NCBI RefSeq assembly: GCF_014250475.1
Contig: NZ_CP060204.1
Location: 1,687,001 to 1,751,000, forward strand
From: Selenomonas timonae
GTDB lineage: Bacteria > Bacillota > Negativicutes > Selenomonadales > Selenomonadaceae
Length of the DNA stretch: 64,000 nt
Reading direction: 5' to 3'
The position numbers were made by a program, and so were the translations under genes. Shown here piece by piece: positions 40,638 through 49,402 of this stretch (positions are counted from its first letter, which is position 1; each line of letters opens with the position of its first letter). Under the pieces are notes generated by a model. That model made no database searches. It was given only the letters and a program-made list of their open reading frames with translations, and had not been told where the DNA came from.

Positions 40638-40720
40638 TTAAAATAGGGGATAAGGTTTTCTTTAATGTTTGAAGAAGAGAAATAGATATATTTATTATTA
40701 TATTGAGAGGAGTCATTTTG

Positions 40721-42160
40721 ATGGATAGAATCGAACTATCAAAGCATATAAAAAAAGGTGATACACTATATACTCCTTATACCGATCCGGAAGGGCTTGG
40801 ATCTGCGTTAAGTTTATCGAGCTGGTCTCAGAATTGGCTTCCAGAATTTTTATGGATTGGGCTAATTATTCATAAATACGGGAGAAAAATAGGCTTAGAG
40901 AGAATTTATCATATTATTGATGAATTAAACTCATGGTCGATATGTGTTCCTCAGTTTTCGAAAATACTTGACTTAGAGCGAGAAAAAAGAGAGCGTTTTT
41001 GGTCTATCGTCTTAAAATATGTGGATCGTGATGTATTGGCTTCATTTACAATTGTTGTGACACCAGATATAGATGATGTCTTTTATAATTTCTTTTTTGA
41101 TTATTCGATAAATATTGATGAGAGCATTTCTGAACTTTTTACAATAATTAAAGAATGTAGTAAATTTCATGATGAGCTTACAACAGATATATGTTTCGCC
41201 TTGGATTGGTTCTATGTAAAGAGTGGGAGATTACATATTTCAAGTGGAGTAGATCTATTGCCACAGGCATTGACTGCTTATTACAAATATGATCATTCTG
41301 ATGAGATAATGAGGACGTATAGACCTGTAATAAGGTCAACATTTCAAGGGTTATGTAGTATTGATAGTAGTAAAGAATTTTCAAAATTGATATGGGGAAG
41401 ATTGGGAGAAGTATCTGAATGTAATCCATTAATAATACTGTGGGACGGAAGTGAAAAAATGAAATTCTTTGATAAGATAACAAAAGTTATTGATTATATT
41501 GCTGCGACTAATGATGACAAAAAGATGGATGAAAAGTATGCGGTTATAATGGGGCTTACTTGCTATATTTATAAAATTTACAGAGAAATATCAGAAAAAA
41601 AACTTGAGAACAACATAAGCGGAAGGATACTTTTTAGAACTATGGTGGAAAGTTACATAAATTTGAAATATATTATGTTGCAAGAAAAAGAAATTCCTGA
41701 TGTGTATAATAGATTTAAGGCTTATGGACTTGGGAAGTACAAGCTTGTTATGGCCAAGATGAGGGAAGGGAAATATTCTGTTTCTGATGATGCGCAGTTT
41801 CACCAAAGAATCATGGAACTTCTTGTTAATGAGGATATGGACGAAGCATTTGTTAATACTAGTTTTGGATACTTTGACAAAACTCAGATAAACAAAAAAT
41901 TTACTTTGTGTGATGAACTAATGTTGTATGAAATTTACTACGAATATGGAACAAATTTTACTCACGGTTTTTGGGGAGCAATAAGAGAAACTTCAATGCT
42001 TATATGTGACAATCCAGCCCATAATTACCATACTGTCCCTGATTATTATGCCGAACAGAAATTAAGAAGCGTGCAAGATGATTGTGATATGATTATGAGG
42101 AAATTATTTGAACTTATTTCAGGATATATTGAACTTCCGGATTTCTATTATGTTGAGTAA
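40721..42160 (+). CDS. DUF5677-like protein of an A/T-rich two-gene operon
   Basis: This 479-residue protein has a C-terminal part (about 300-470) like DUF5677 proteins: the helix ILFRTMVESYINLKYIM and a later YYEYGTNFTHGFWGAIRETS with conserved His. The N-terminal part is helical and not recognised. DUF5677 genes occur in defence islands, but their activity is unknown. GAGAGGAG precedes ATG 40721. Base composition is much richer in A/T than all neighbours, showing transfer. The gene lies between IS5 copy 1 and an IS5 fragment and is followed after 21 bases by a second gene of the same composition. Confidence 0.78.
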   Translation: MDRIELSKHIKKGDTLYTPYTDPEGLGSALSLSSWSQNWLPEFLWIGLIIHKYGRKIGLERIYHIIDELNSWSICVPQFSKILDLEREKRERFWSIVLKYVDRDVLASFTIVVTPDIDDVFYNFFFDYSINIDESISELFTIIKECSKFHDELTTDICFALDWFYVKSGRLHISSGVDLLPQALTAYYKYDHSDEIMRTYRPVIRSTFQGLCSIDSSKEFSKLIWGRLGEVSECNPLIILWDGSEKMKFFDKITKVIDYIAATNDDKKMDEKYAVIMGLTCYIYKIYREISEKKLENNISGRILFRTMVESYINLKYIMLQEKEIPDVYNRFKAYGLGKYKLVMAKMREGKYSVSDDAQFHQRIMELLVNEDMDEAFVNTSFGYFDKTQINKKFTLCDELMLYEIYYEYGTNFTHGFWGAIRETSMLICDNPAHNYHTVPDYYAEQKLRSVQDDCDMIMRKLFELISGYIELPDFYYVE

Positions 42161-42181
42161 GTTCAGGAGGGAGAAATTAGG

Positions 42182-43264
42182 TTGATCGAAACAAAACCAT
42201 TAAAGAGAATAATGAAGGAATATCTTTCTATTCTTGAAAAATACGAAGACAAAATAGATTGTTTTGAACAAGAAGATATTAAGAGGCTGATAGGAGAAGT
42301 TCGCTTATTTTGGTATCGTCAGAAACGTTATATACGTTATTTTCTTTCAAATATTGATAAAGAGGATAATGTAACATATTTATCAGGGGCTGTAAGATTG
42401 GATATAAAAAATTCTGGTCACAAAGAGTATATTATTGTAAAAGGATGTAAGTTAGTAAATGATCCATTAATGAAAATGACGTCTTTTTATCATGGAACAG
42501 ATGGTGAAATAAATTTTGAAACAGCAAATAGATATTTAAAGGATTGTTTTTCTGATATGCTTGTGCTTTTACGTGAGTATTCTGAAGACTTTTTTGTAAT
42601 TCTATTAGAAACAATAACTACTACAGATAACGACGAATATCATAAGGCGCTTGTTGATGCTGCGGAACAAATGTTATTGTCGTTTTTTTCTAAGCGGTAT
42701 GGTTCTATTGAGGAAATGAAGAATGATAATTCTTCATATGAGGAGTTAGATAACCATTTATACAGCTGGATAAAAGAAAGATTGGTTTTTGATTCTATTG
42801 AAGATAGTAAATTGTCAATAGAAGAAAAATGTAAAAAAGCTCTTAATGCCGAAAAAGAGTATATTCCGTTCATGGAATCGATGAGTGAATCTGATCTATT
42901 TTTTATCTTAGTAATTCAGCATTGCATGGGGGCGATGGCAACATTTAATTGTATGCAGAACTTAAGAATTATGCCATATATTAGGAATGATATTGCTTTT
43001 CAATATTTTGATTTGCTTTTTCATTCAAGTATAAATGGTAAATTTGATATACTCGATTATTTGCAAGTACTTGTACCTTATATATTACAAAAGAAATTTG
43101 ATTTTTCTGAATGGGATTATGAGGAAGTAAAGCAGAAAATGGGTGAAGGCGTTCTTATTGATTATATTCTTGAGAACATAGTAATCGAAGAAGATGGATA
43201 TCCAAGAATTTCTGATATAGTTGAAAAAGCAAAAGATTATATAGAAAAATTGGAAATGAGTTAA
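42182..43264 (+). CDS. Unknown helical protein, second gene of A/T-rich operon
   Basis: This 360-residue protein has no recognised family. It is rich in Lys, Glu, Ile and Tyr, mostly helical (LKRIMKEYLSILEKYEDKID; EEKCKKALNAEKEYIPFMES), with one hydrophobic stretch (SDLFFILVIQHCMGAMATFN). The start is TTG 42182, 11 bases after AGGAGG; ATG 42212 is an alternative. The stop TAA is part of the TTAA flank of the inverted IS5 fragment that starts at 43265, so the original C-terminus may have been longer. It is almost certainly co-transcribed with the DUF5677-like gene. Confidence 0.75.
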   Translation: MIETKPLKRIMKEYLSILEKYEDKIDCFEQEDIKRLIGEVRLFWYRQKRYIRYFLSNIDKEDNVTYLSGAVRLDIKNSGHKEYIIVKGCKLVNDPLMKMTSFYHGTDGEINFETANRYLKDCFSDMLVLLREYSEDFFVILLETITTTDNDEYHKALVDAAEQMLLSFFSKRYGSIEEMKNDNSSYEELDNHLYSWIKERLVFDSIEDSKLSIEEKCKKALNAEKEYIPFMESMSESDLFFILVIQHCMGAMATFNCMQNLRIMPYIRNDIAFQYFDLLFHSSINGKFDILDYLQVLVPYILQKKFDFSEWDYEEVKQKMGEGVLIDYILENIVIEEDGYPRISDIVEKAKDYIEKLEMS

Positions 43265-43334
43265 GGAATCACTGATAAATAGTGGATAATCACGGCCAGC
43301 TGATCCGCAGACACAAACTGCAATACAAAAGAGC
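43265..43334 (-). mobile_element. IS5-family fragment (right end, inverted)
   Basis: GGAATCACTGATAAATAGTG and the following bases are the reverse complement of the right end of the IS5 copies (through the CAATACAAAAGAGCG segment). The rest is missing: IS256 sequence starts at about 43336. TTAA flanks it at 43261-43264. This is a third IS5 copy, cut by the IS256 insertion. Confidence 0.82.
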
Positions 43335-43335
43335 G

Positions 43336-44275
43336 GGGAGTGTATAATAAACTGTGTAAGTAGGAAGACAGCTTAGGAGCACTCCCCGTGAGGGGAAGTC
43401 AAAAACTAAGGAGGAAACCTTATGTCAAAGAGACCCCCACGGCGCGGTGCAACGCTCGCTAAGGCAATTATCGAAGAGTATCAGCCCAAGAGTGTAGAAG
43501 ACATGCAAAACGCCCTCAAAGAAATCTTCGGCCCCATGTTTGAAGCCATGCTCAACGGCGAGATGGAAAACCATCTCGGTTACATGAGCAACGAGCGCAG
43601 CGAAAAGGATACAGCAAATCGCCGCAACGGATATACCCAAAAAGTCCTCAAAACCTCAGCAGGCGAGGTTCCCATCAGCGTCCCAAGAGACCGTGACGGC
43701 TCTTTTACACCGCAAATCGTTCCCAAAAGACAGACGGACGTCTCGTCCATTGAAGGAAAAGTTCTCGCGATGTATGCCAGAGGAATGAGTCAGCGAGACA
43801 TCTCCTCGACCATCGATGACATCTATGGCTTTATGCTCAGTGCTGAGCAAATCTCGCATATTACAGACAGTGTGCTTGATGAGCTGCATGAATGGCAAAA
43901 TCGACCGCTCAAGGCATTTTATCCATTTGTCTTCGTTGACTGTATCTATGTTTCAATGCGCGGTGACAAAGGCGTATCTGATCAAGCGGTATATGTGATC
44001 CTCGGATATGACCTGAAAGGCAAGAAAGACGTTCTAGGGCTATGGATGGGCGATACGGAAAGCAAACATCACTGGATGCAGGTATTTGACGAGATCAAAG
44101 CACGCGGCGTACAGGACATCGGCTTCATATCAATGGACGGAGTGAGCGGCCTGGAAGACGGCGCAAAGTCGATCTTTAAGAACGTCGTGGTACAGCGGTG
44201 CATTGTTCACCTGATACGCAATTCTCTTAAATACGTTCCGAGCAAGGATTACAAGGCATTTACGGCACAACTTAA
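43336..44275 (+). mobile_element. IS256-family element, 3' truncated
   Basis: The left end GGGGAGTGTATAATAAACTG is typical of IS256-family inverted repeats. The transposase frame begins at 43422 and is interrupted at the IS5 copy 2 insertion (TTAA 44272-44275). No matching right inverted repeat is visible after 45514; at most a short piece of the gene continues there. Confidence 0.8.
43422..44275 (+). pseudogene. IS256-family (mutator type) transposase, truncated
   Basis: About 285 codons of an IS256-family transposase remain: AMLNGEMENHLGYMSNERSE, RRNGYTQKVLKTSAGEVPIS (typical 'NRRNGY' start of the family), FVDCIYVSMRGDKGVSDQ with catalytic Asp and DIGFISMDGVSGLEDG with the second. The last catalytic Glu region is missing, as the frame enters IS5 copy 2 after FTAQLK. 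Codons continuing to 44330 belong to the IS5. GGAGGAAA precedes ATG 43422. It is inactive. Confidence 0.88.
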
Positions 44276-45510
44276 GGAAACACTGATAAATTCTTATGTT
44301 GCGCAACTCTGCCTCGAAAGATTACAATAGAGAAAGACAATAAACGATGAGGGAGAGACAAAAATGGTGCAGCAAACATTTACAGACATGGAATAGGCAA
44401 ACCGTAACAGAACAACAAAGCGTGAAGCCTTCCTGGATGCCATGGAATCCATCATCCCTTGGAAAGAATGGATGGAACTCATTGCGCCGTTCTATGTCCA
44501 GAAAGAGCGTGGCAGGAAGTTAATCCCGCTCGAAACGATGCTGCGCATGTATCTCATGCAGAACTGGTTCGGTCTCTCGGACGAGGGAATCGAGGATGCA
44601 ATCTATGACAGCTATGCCATGAAGCGCTTCCTGAAGATCGACTTCTCCATCGAACGGACACCGGATGCTACGACACTCCTGCACTTTCGACACCTGCTGG
44701 AAAAGCATGACATCACCCGCAAGATGTTCGATGACGTGAAAGAGCGGCTGGACGCCGCAGGACTCATCATGCACGGCGGTACAATCGTTGACGCCACCAT
44801 CATCCATGCACCAAGCTCGACCAAGAACGCCACGAAGACCCGCGACCCTGAAATGCACTCCGTCAGGAAAGGGAATCAATGGTTCTTCGGCATGAAGATT
44901 CATTCCGGTACGGATGCGGCAACAGGCTACGTTCATACAATCACAGGGACAGCAGCCAACGTGCATGACATCGTGCAGGCGCACGCATTGATCCGAGCGG
45001 ATGACCACAGCGTCTATGGGGACTCTGGGTATCTCGGCGTGGAAAAGCGCGCAGAACTCCTTGAAGATCCTCATCTATCGAGCGTGGATTACCGTATTGC
45101 GAAAAGACCTTCACAGAACCGCACAACAAAGGCGTATGCAGGAGTCAACTGAGACAAGAAGATCGAACACGAGAAAACTTCCATCCGCTGCAAGGTGGAG
45201 CATCCGTTCCTCATTGTGAAGCGGCTGTTCCAAGCGGGCAGGACAAGGTATCGTGGCATCAAGAAGAACCTGCTCCGTTACTATCTGCTCTTTGCATCGG
45301 CGAACCTCGTCATGTGTTTGAGGGCAGGAAGGCAGAGGGCGTTCTGCATGACAATGGGATAAGTGCGCCCTTTTTCCCAAATTTCCCGGTGAAATGGGCG
45401 ATTCGGGGAAGAAAAAGGGGCAATGAGAGCAGTATTGCACGCTCTTTTGTATTGCAATTTGTGTCTGCGGATCAGCTGGCTGTGATTATCCACTATTTAT
45501 CAGTGATTCC
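44276..45510 (+). mobile_element. IS5-family element, copy 2 (inserted in IS256)
   Basis: The left end GGAAACACTGATAAATTC and the complement of the right end share GGAA-CACTGATAAAT. A 4-base target duplication TTAA flanks it (44272-44275 and 45511-45514), matching the IS5 YTAR rule. It interrupts the IS256 transposase, so it is the youngest event in the island. Its transposase has two stop codons. Confidence 0.9.
44364..45362 (+). pseudogene. IS5-family transposase, two in-frame stops
   Basis: It has the same 333-codon frame as copy 1. TAG at 44394-44396 replaces Tyr at codon 11 and TGA at 45150-45152 replaces Trp (TGG in copy 1). DDE residues are preserved between. Protein sequence differs from copy 1 at many positions, while the last 200 bases are almost identical, which suggests gene conversion or recent exchange of the 3' end between copies. 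Confidence 0.9.
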
Positions 45511-45599
45511 TTAAAAACAATTTATCTGGAAGCAAAAAAGTAAAATACAATTTAACCCATGATTAAACCAACGAGATAAAGCCTTAACGCAATACCACA

Positions 45600-45640
45600 C
45601 ACATATCGTGCTACGGTAACGGAAAAGTTGTCGATATGTG
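45600..45640. repeat. 9-base inverted repeat before comM
   Basis: CACATATCG (45600-45608) and CGATATGTG (45632-45640) are perfect inverted arms with a 23-base spacer. They lie in the 397-base gene-free gap between IS5 copy 2 and comM. The other contents of the gap are a possible IS256 remnant, the terminator at 45640 and the comM promoter. Confidence 0.5.
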
Positions 45641-45684
45641 AGATTCCATTCGCCCTACCTAGCGTTTGGAATCTCTTTTCTTTT
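45640..45684 (+). terminator. Strong hairpin terminator upstream of comM
   Basis: GAGATTCCA (45640-45648) pairs perfectly with TGGAATCTC (45667-45675); an inner CGC/GCG pair extends it, and TTTTCTTTT follows. It probably ended the gene formerly upstream of comM, before the IS island formed. Confidence 0.8.
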
Positions 45685-45692
45685 GCAAAGAA

Positions 45693-45726
45693 TCATTAGC
45701 CATCTTGCCCTATCCTGTGTTATAAT
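45693..45726 (+). promoter_or_regulatory. Extended -10 promoter of comM
   Basis: TATAAT at 45721-45726 with TG at 45718-45719 makes an extended -10. The upstream stretch from CATTAG resembles that of DUF389 (27 of 37 bases). Confidence 0.65.
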
Positions 45727-45759
45727 TTTCTTATATTTGAAACGTAGGAGGGAAGGCCG

Positions 45760-47289
45760 TTGTTTGCAAAGACCTATGGTGCGACGACCCTCGGGATAGA
45801 CGGACGGATTATCGACGTTGAGGTGGATGTGTCTCCGGGGCTTCCGGGCTTTGAGCTGGTCGGGCTTCCCGATACGTCGGTAAAGGAGTCGAAGGAGCGG
45901 GTACGCACTGCCATCCGCAACTCCGGTATTCAACTGCGGCAGGAGCGGGTGACGGTGAATCTTGCACCTGCCGATGTGCGAAAGGACAGCTCTGGGCTTG
46001 ATCTGCCGATTGCCGTCGGACTCCTTGCATCCTACGGTATGGTTCCGGAGGCGGCGGTGCAGAGTGCGCTTTTCTCGGCAGAGCTTTCCCTTGATGGGAA
46101 CTGCCGTCCGATCAGCGGCATTCTCCCGATGGCGATTACGGCGCGTGAGCACGGTCTGACAGAGTTCTACGTTGCACCGTCCAATGCAGATGAGGCACTT
46201 CTTATTGACGGGCTGAAGGTCTATGCGGTCGAGAATCTGGCGCAACTTGTGCGCCATCTGACGGGCACGGAGACGCTGACTCCTGCTGTACCACACCCAA
46301 CAGAGCAGAAAAAGGACGCTGCTTTTACGGATGACTTTGCGGACGTACAGGGGCAGTATCAGGCGAAGCGTGCGCTTGAGATTGCAGCGGCGGGAGGGCA
46401 CAATGTGCTCATGGTCGGCGTGCCCGGCTCGGGCAAGACGATGCTGGCACGTCGGATGCCTTCGATTCTGCCGGAGCTGACGAAGGAAGAAGCCATTGAG
46501 ATCACGAAGATCTATAGCATCTCGGGGCTGCTGGGTAAAGATACAGGGCTTGTGACCACGCGGCCCTTCCGCAGTCCGCACCATACCTCCTCGACGGTGG
46601 CGATGATCGGCGGTGGGAGCATCCCGCGCCCGGGCGAGGTGACACTTGCGCATCATGGCGTGCTCTTTCTGGATGAACTGCCGGAGTTCAGCAAGAAGAC
46701 GCTTGAGGTGCTGCGTGAGCCAATCGAGGATCGTCAGATTACGGTGTCGCGTGCGAACGCGACGCTGACCTTTCCCTCTAGTATCATTTTGGTAGCGGCA
46801 ATGAATCCGTGCCCCTGCGGATTTCACGGAGATAAGGATCATATATGTGAGTGTTCTGCGGGCGAGATCAAGCGATATACACGAAAATTATCAGGGCCGT
46901 TGCTTGACCGTATCGATCTTCATATCCGTGTGTCGCGTGTAACCTATGCGGAGCTTCATGCTACGCGTAAGGCGGAATCCTCTGAATCCATTCGTCAGCG
47001 CGTTGTGGCGGCTCGCATTATTCAACGCGAGCGATTGCAGAGACACGGCCTCTTTTGCAATGCACAGATGAATCACAGTATGATAAAGAAATATTGCCGA
47101 CTGGATAAGGATGCGGAAGCGATACTCGAGGCGGCGTTTCATCAGATTAACCTATCGGCACGCTCGCATGACCGCATTATCAAGGTAGCACGGACGATTG
47201 CCGATCTGGGGCAAAGTACGGCCATCACAGCGGCGCATATTGCGGAGGCAATACAGCTGCGCAGCGATGTCGGTCTGAATATTGATTGA
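45760..47289 (+). CDS. comM: YifB/ComM-family Mg chelatase-like AAA ATPase
   Basis: ComM is a hexameric helicase that promotes branch migration during natural transformation and recombination. The 509-residue protein has an N-terminal S5/Lon-like domain (SPGLPGFELVGLPDTSVKES), Walker A GVPGSGKT (about 219-226), Walker B VLFLDELPEF (near 298-307), a zinc-binding NPCPCGFHGDKDHICEC and the C-terminal Mg-chelatase domain (LSGPLLDRIDLHIRVSRVTY). The start is TTG 45760, with AGGAGGGAAGG upstream. Length is normal; it reads alone, with YqfO-like following. Confidence 0.95.
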   Translation: MFAKTYGATTLGIDGRIIDVEVDVSPGLPGFELVGLPDTSVKESKERVRTAIRNSGIQLRQERVTVNLAPADVRKDSSGLDLPIAVGLLASYGMVPEAAVQSALFSAELSLDGNCRPISGILPMAITAREHGLTEFYVAPSNADEALLIDGLKVYAVENLAQLVRHLTGTETLTPAVPHPTEQKKDAAFTDDFADVQGQYQAKRALEIAAAGGHNVLMVGVPGSGKTMLARRMPSILPELTKEEAIEITKIYSISGLLGKDTGLVTTRPFRSPHHTSSTVAMIGGGSIPRPGEVTLAHHGVLFLDELPEFSKKTLEVLREPIEDRQITVSRANATLTFPSSIILVAAMNPCPCGFHGDKDHICECSAGEIKRYTRKLSGPLLDRIDLHIRVSRVTYAELHATRKAESSESIRQRVVAARIIQRERLQRHGLFCNAQMNHSMIKKYCRLDKDAEAILEAAFHQINLSARSHDRIIKVARTIADLGQSTAITAAHIAEAIQLRSDVGLNID

Positions 47290-47315
47290 ATGCACCCGAA
47301 AACGGAGGACACGTC

Positions 47316-47642
47316 ATGACCACGCAAATAAAATACGTGAAGTTGGAGATATTTATCCCTGAGTCGCATTTGCCCCAGCTGCGGCAGGCGCTCCGTTCGG
47401 TGGGGGCAGGACAGATCGGGAACTATGATAGCTGTCTTGCTTACTCCCGTGTGACGGGTTCATGGCGTCCGCTCGCGGAGGCGTCTCCGTACGAGGGGAC
47501 AATCGGTGAACTCTGCGAGGCGCCGGAACTCAAGGTCGAGCTGCGCGTGGATGCGAATCGGGCAGAGGAGACGCTTGCGGCGATCAGAGCAATACATCCC
47601 TATGAGACGCCGGAGATTTTTGTCATCCCACTTCTGGGATAA
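47316..47642 (+). CDS. YqfO/NIF3-insert-like domain protein
   Basis: This 108-residue protein matches the small YqfO-type domain (CutA-like ferredoxin fold) that in other proteins is inserted in NIF3/YqfO: KLEIFIPESHLPQLRQALRS, GAGQIGNYDSCLAYSRVTGS and AIRAIHPYETPEIFVIPLLG. The standalone form is common in Firmicutes and of uncertain role, perhaps metal or ligand binding. CGGAGG precedes ATG 47316. It lies 26 bases after comM, probably in one operon. Confidence 0.87.
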   Translation: MTTQIKYVKLEIFIPESHLPQLRQALRSVGAGQIGNYDSCLAYSRVTGSWRPLAEASPYEGTIGELCEAPELKVELRVDANRAEETLAAIRAIHPYETPEIFVIPLLG

Positions 47643-47681
47643 AAGCGGGACGTATAGCCGTATATGTTCTTTACATTTTGT

Positions 47682-47690
47682 GATATAATA
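47682..47690 (+). promoter_or_regulatory. Extended -10 promoter of the glycosylation cluster
   Basis: TGATATAAT at 47682-47690 is an extended -10 box; the TTTACA at 47671 is too near to act as -35. It lies about 50 bases before the TTG start at 47740. Confidence 0.6.
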
Positions 47691-47739
47691 AAAAGGTCTT
47701 TGTTCGCAGAGATATTATTACAAAATGGAGGGGCAACAC

Positions 47740-48681
47740 TTGGCTGAAAAAATCCGTCCTGATTTGCTCGCCTTTCTAAAGCCGAATGCCGCACATCTGC
47801 GCATTCTGGTGATTGAGAGTCTGACGTATCTGCATGAGCTGCGCAGGATGTTTCCGCAGGCAGAGCTCTATGTCGTTGCGGCTGAGCCGGACGAGGCGGA
47901 GATTGATGAGCTGTCAGAGGTTCACTGGCAGATTCTGGACTATCTTGTGGTGCCGCTCCCCTATACGCGTGGATTCTTTGACTATATTATTTCGGATCTT
48001 ACCTTTGAGAACGCCGACAATCCGCAGGATATTGCTGCGGGTTTTTCCATGTTTCTCAAGGAGACGGGGGCGCTTCTCACAAGCTTCCGCAATATTCGGC
48101 ATTGGTCTGTGCTCCAAAATCTGATGGAGGGACATTATTACAATATAGTTTCCCGTCTCTACGCCAGACGTGAGTTTGAAAATCTTCTCTATGCCTCGTT
48201 TTATAAAAGTGTCCGCGTGCGTCAGCAGCAGCGTGAAGCGCCGAAAGATCTGATTGAACGTCTCGTGACAGCAGGCTTTGAAAACGAGCAGGATGATCTG
48301 GAGACAGAGTTCTATCTCGTGCGTGCGGATCGTTCCATGCCAGAGCTTTCCCTGCTGAAATCCATGTATACGTCGGCTGAACGTGAGCGCATTGTACGTC
48401 TCATTCATCGGATTGAGTACGATGTGGAGAGTGCGGCATCAGTGTGCGGATTGTGGGATATGGTGGATCGCCTTGCGGTGTTTCCCGCATATCTATCTTC
48501 ATTAGTGCGTGAGACTGTTGTCCATACAGAGTCGTTCTATCAGCGGATATTAGAGGAGGCAAATGGGCGGGGTGATTTTATTTACGAGATGATGGATGCG
48601 AGTGCGATGGAGAGCGTTGATCCGATCGAGCGAGAGTGCTATCGCAGCATGCAGAGAGATATGTCCAATGGAAAGAGATAA
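47740..48681 (+). CDS. Methyltransferase-like protein of a glycosylation cluster
   Basis: This 313-residue protein resembles the class I methyltransferase-like domains often joined or adjacent to glycosyltransferases: DYIISDLTFENADNPQDIAA, ALLTSFRNIRHWSVLQNLME and GHYYNIVSRLYARREFENLL. The usual GxGxG loop is absent (HLRILVIESLTYLHELRRMF instead), so activity is doubtful. TTG 47740 is chosen because the upstream ATG 47725 is itself part of the ribosome site (ATGGAGGGG). Function is inferred from the two glycosyltransferases that follow. Confidence 0.65.
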   Translation: MAEKIRPDLLAFLKPNAAHLRILVIESLTYLHELRRMFPQAELYVVAAEPDEAEIDELSEVHWQILDYLVVPLPYTRGFFDYIISDLTFENADNPQDIAAGFSMFLKETGALLTSFRNIRHWSVLQNLMEGHYYNIVSRLYARREFENLLYASFYKSVRVRQQQREAPKDLIERLVTAGFENEQDDLETEFYLVRADRSMPELSLLKSMYTSAERERIVRLIHRIEYDVESAASVCGLWDMVDRLAVFPAYLSSLVRETVVHTESFYQRILEEANGRGDFIYEMMDASAMESVDPIERECYRSMQRDMSNGKR

Positions 48682-48685
48682 GAAG

Positions 48686-49372
48686 ATGGATCTGGATCGG
48701 AATAGAGTCGCCTTCATCACTTGTGTCAACGATGAGGATGTATACAGTGAGTGTCTTTTGTATTTACAGTCGCTCCATATTCCCGATGGGATGACAGTGG
48801 ATTACGTACCAGTACGGAATGCCGCATCCATGTGTGCAGGCTATAACGAGGGGGTGCGTGCAACAAATGCGAAATACAAGGTATATCTGCATCAGGATGT
48901 GCTCGTCGTCAATAAGAATCTTATCGCGGATCTGCTTTCTATCTTTGCGGACGAGACGGTCGGGCTGATCGGTATGATCGGCTGCCGCAGTCTGCCGCGC
49001 TCGGGTGTCTGGTGGGACGGACTGCGCACGTACGGGCGAGTCCTCCATCACTGCGAGCCTGAGAGCGTTGTGGATTCGCACTGCATGGAGCCGGATGGCG
49101 CATACATCGACGTGGAGGCGGTGGATGGGCTCTTCCTCGCCACGCAGTACGACATCCGCTGGCGGGAGGATCTGTTTACAGGCTGGCATCTCTATGACAC
49201 CTCGATGTGCATGGAGATGCAGCGGCATGATTTTAAAGTGGTTGTACCGAATCAGGAGGAGGACTTCTGGTGCATTCACTGTCCACGCGAGAAGCCGCTC
49301 GCACCTGAGTACAAGCGCTATCAAAAGATTTTCCTGCATGAGTACGGTGCAGAATTACACCCCGAGGTTTGA
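48686..49372 (+). CDS. GT-A type glycosyltransferase
   Basis: This 228-residue protein looks like the Glyco_tranf_2_5 type: RVAFITCVNDEDVYSECLLY at the start, VPVRNAASMCAGYNEGVRAT, KYKVYLHQDVLVVNKNLIAD (with a DxD-like HQD) and VDGLFLATQYDIRWREDLFT. Sugars and acceptor are not visible. ATG 48686, preceded by GGAAAGAG, is chosen; ATG 48668 inside the previous gene is an alternative. It is 4 bases after the methyltransferase-like gene and 30 before the GT41 gene. Confidence 0.77.
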   Translation: MDLDRNRVAFITCVNDEDVYSECLLYLQSLHIPDGMTVDYVPVRNAASMCAGYNEGVRATNAKYKVYLHQDVLVVNKNLIADLLSIFADETVGLIGMIGCRSLPRSGVWWDGLRTYGRVLHHCEPESVVDSHCMEPDGAYIDVEAVDGLFLATQYDIRWREDLFTGWHLYDTSMCMEMQRHDFKVVVPNQEEDFWCIHCPREKPLAPEYKRYQKIFLHEYGAELHPEV

Positions 49373-49402
49373 ATAAATTGTGTGGAAAGGAGGTTTTCGT
49401 TT

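Noticed and set aside
45515-45560. Remaining 3' part of the IS256 transposase after IS5 copy 2
   Set aside because: A few codons (TIYLEAKK) could fit, but the match is too short and ends quickly; not annotated as a gene piece.
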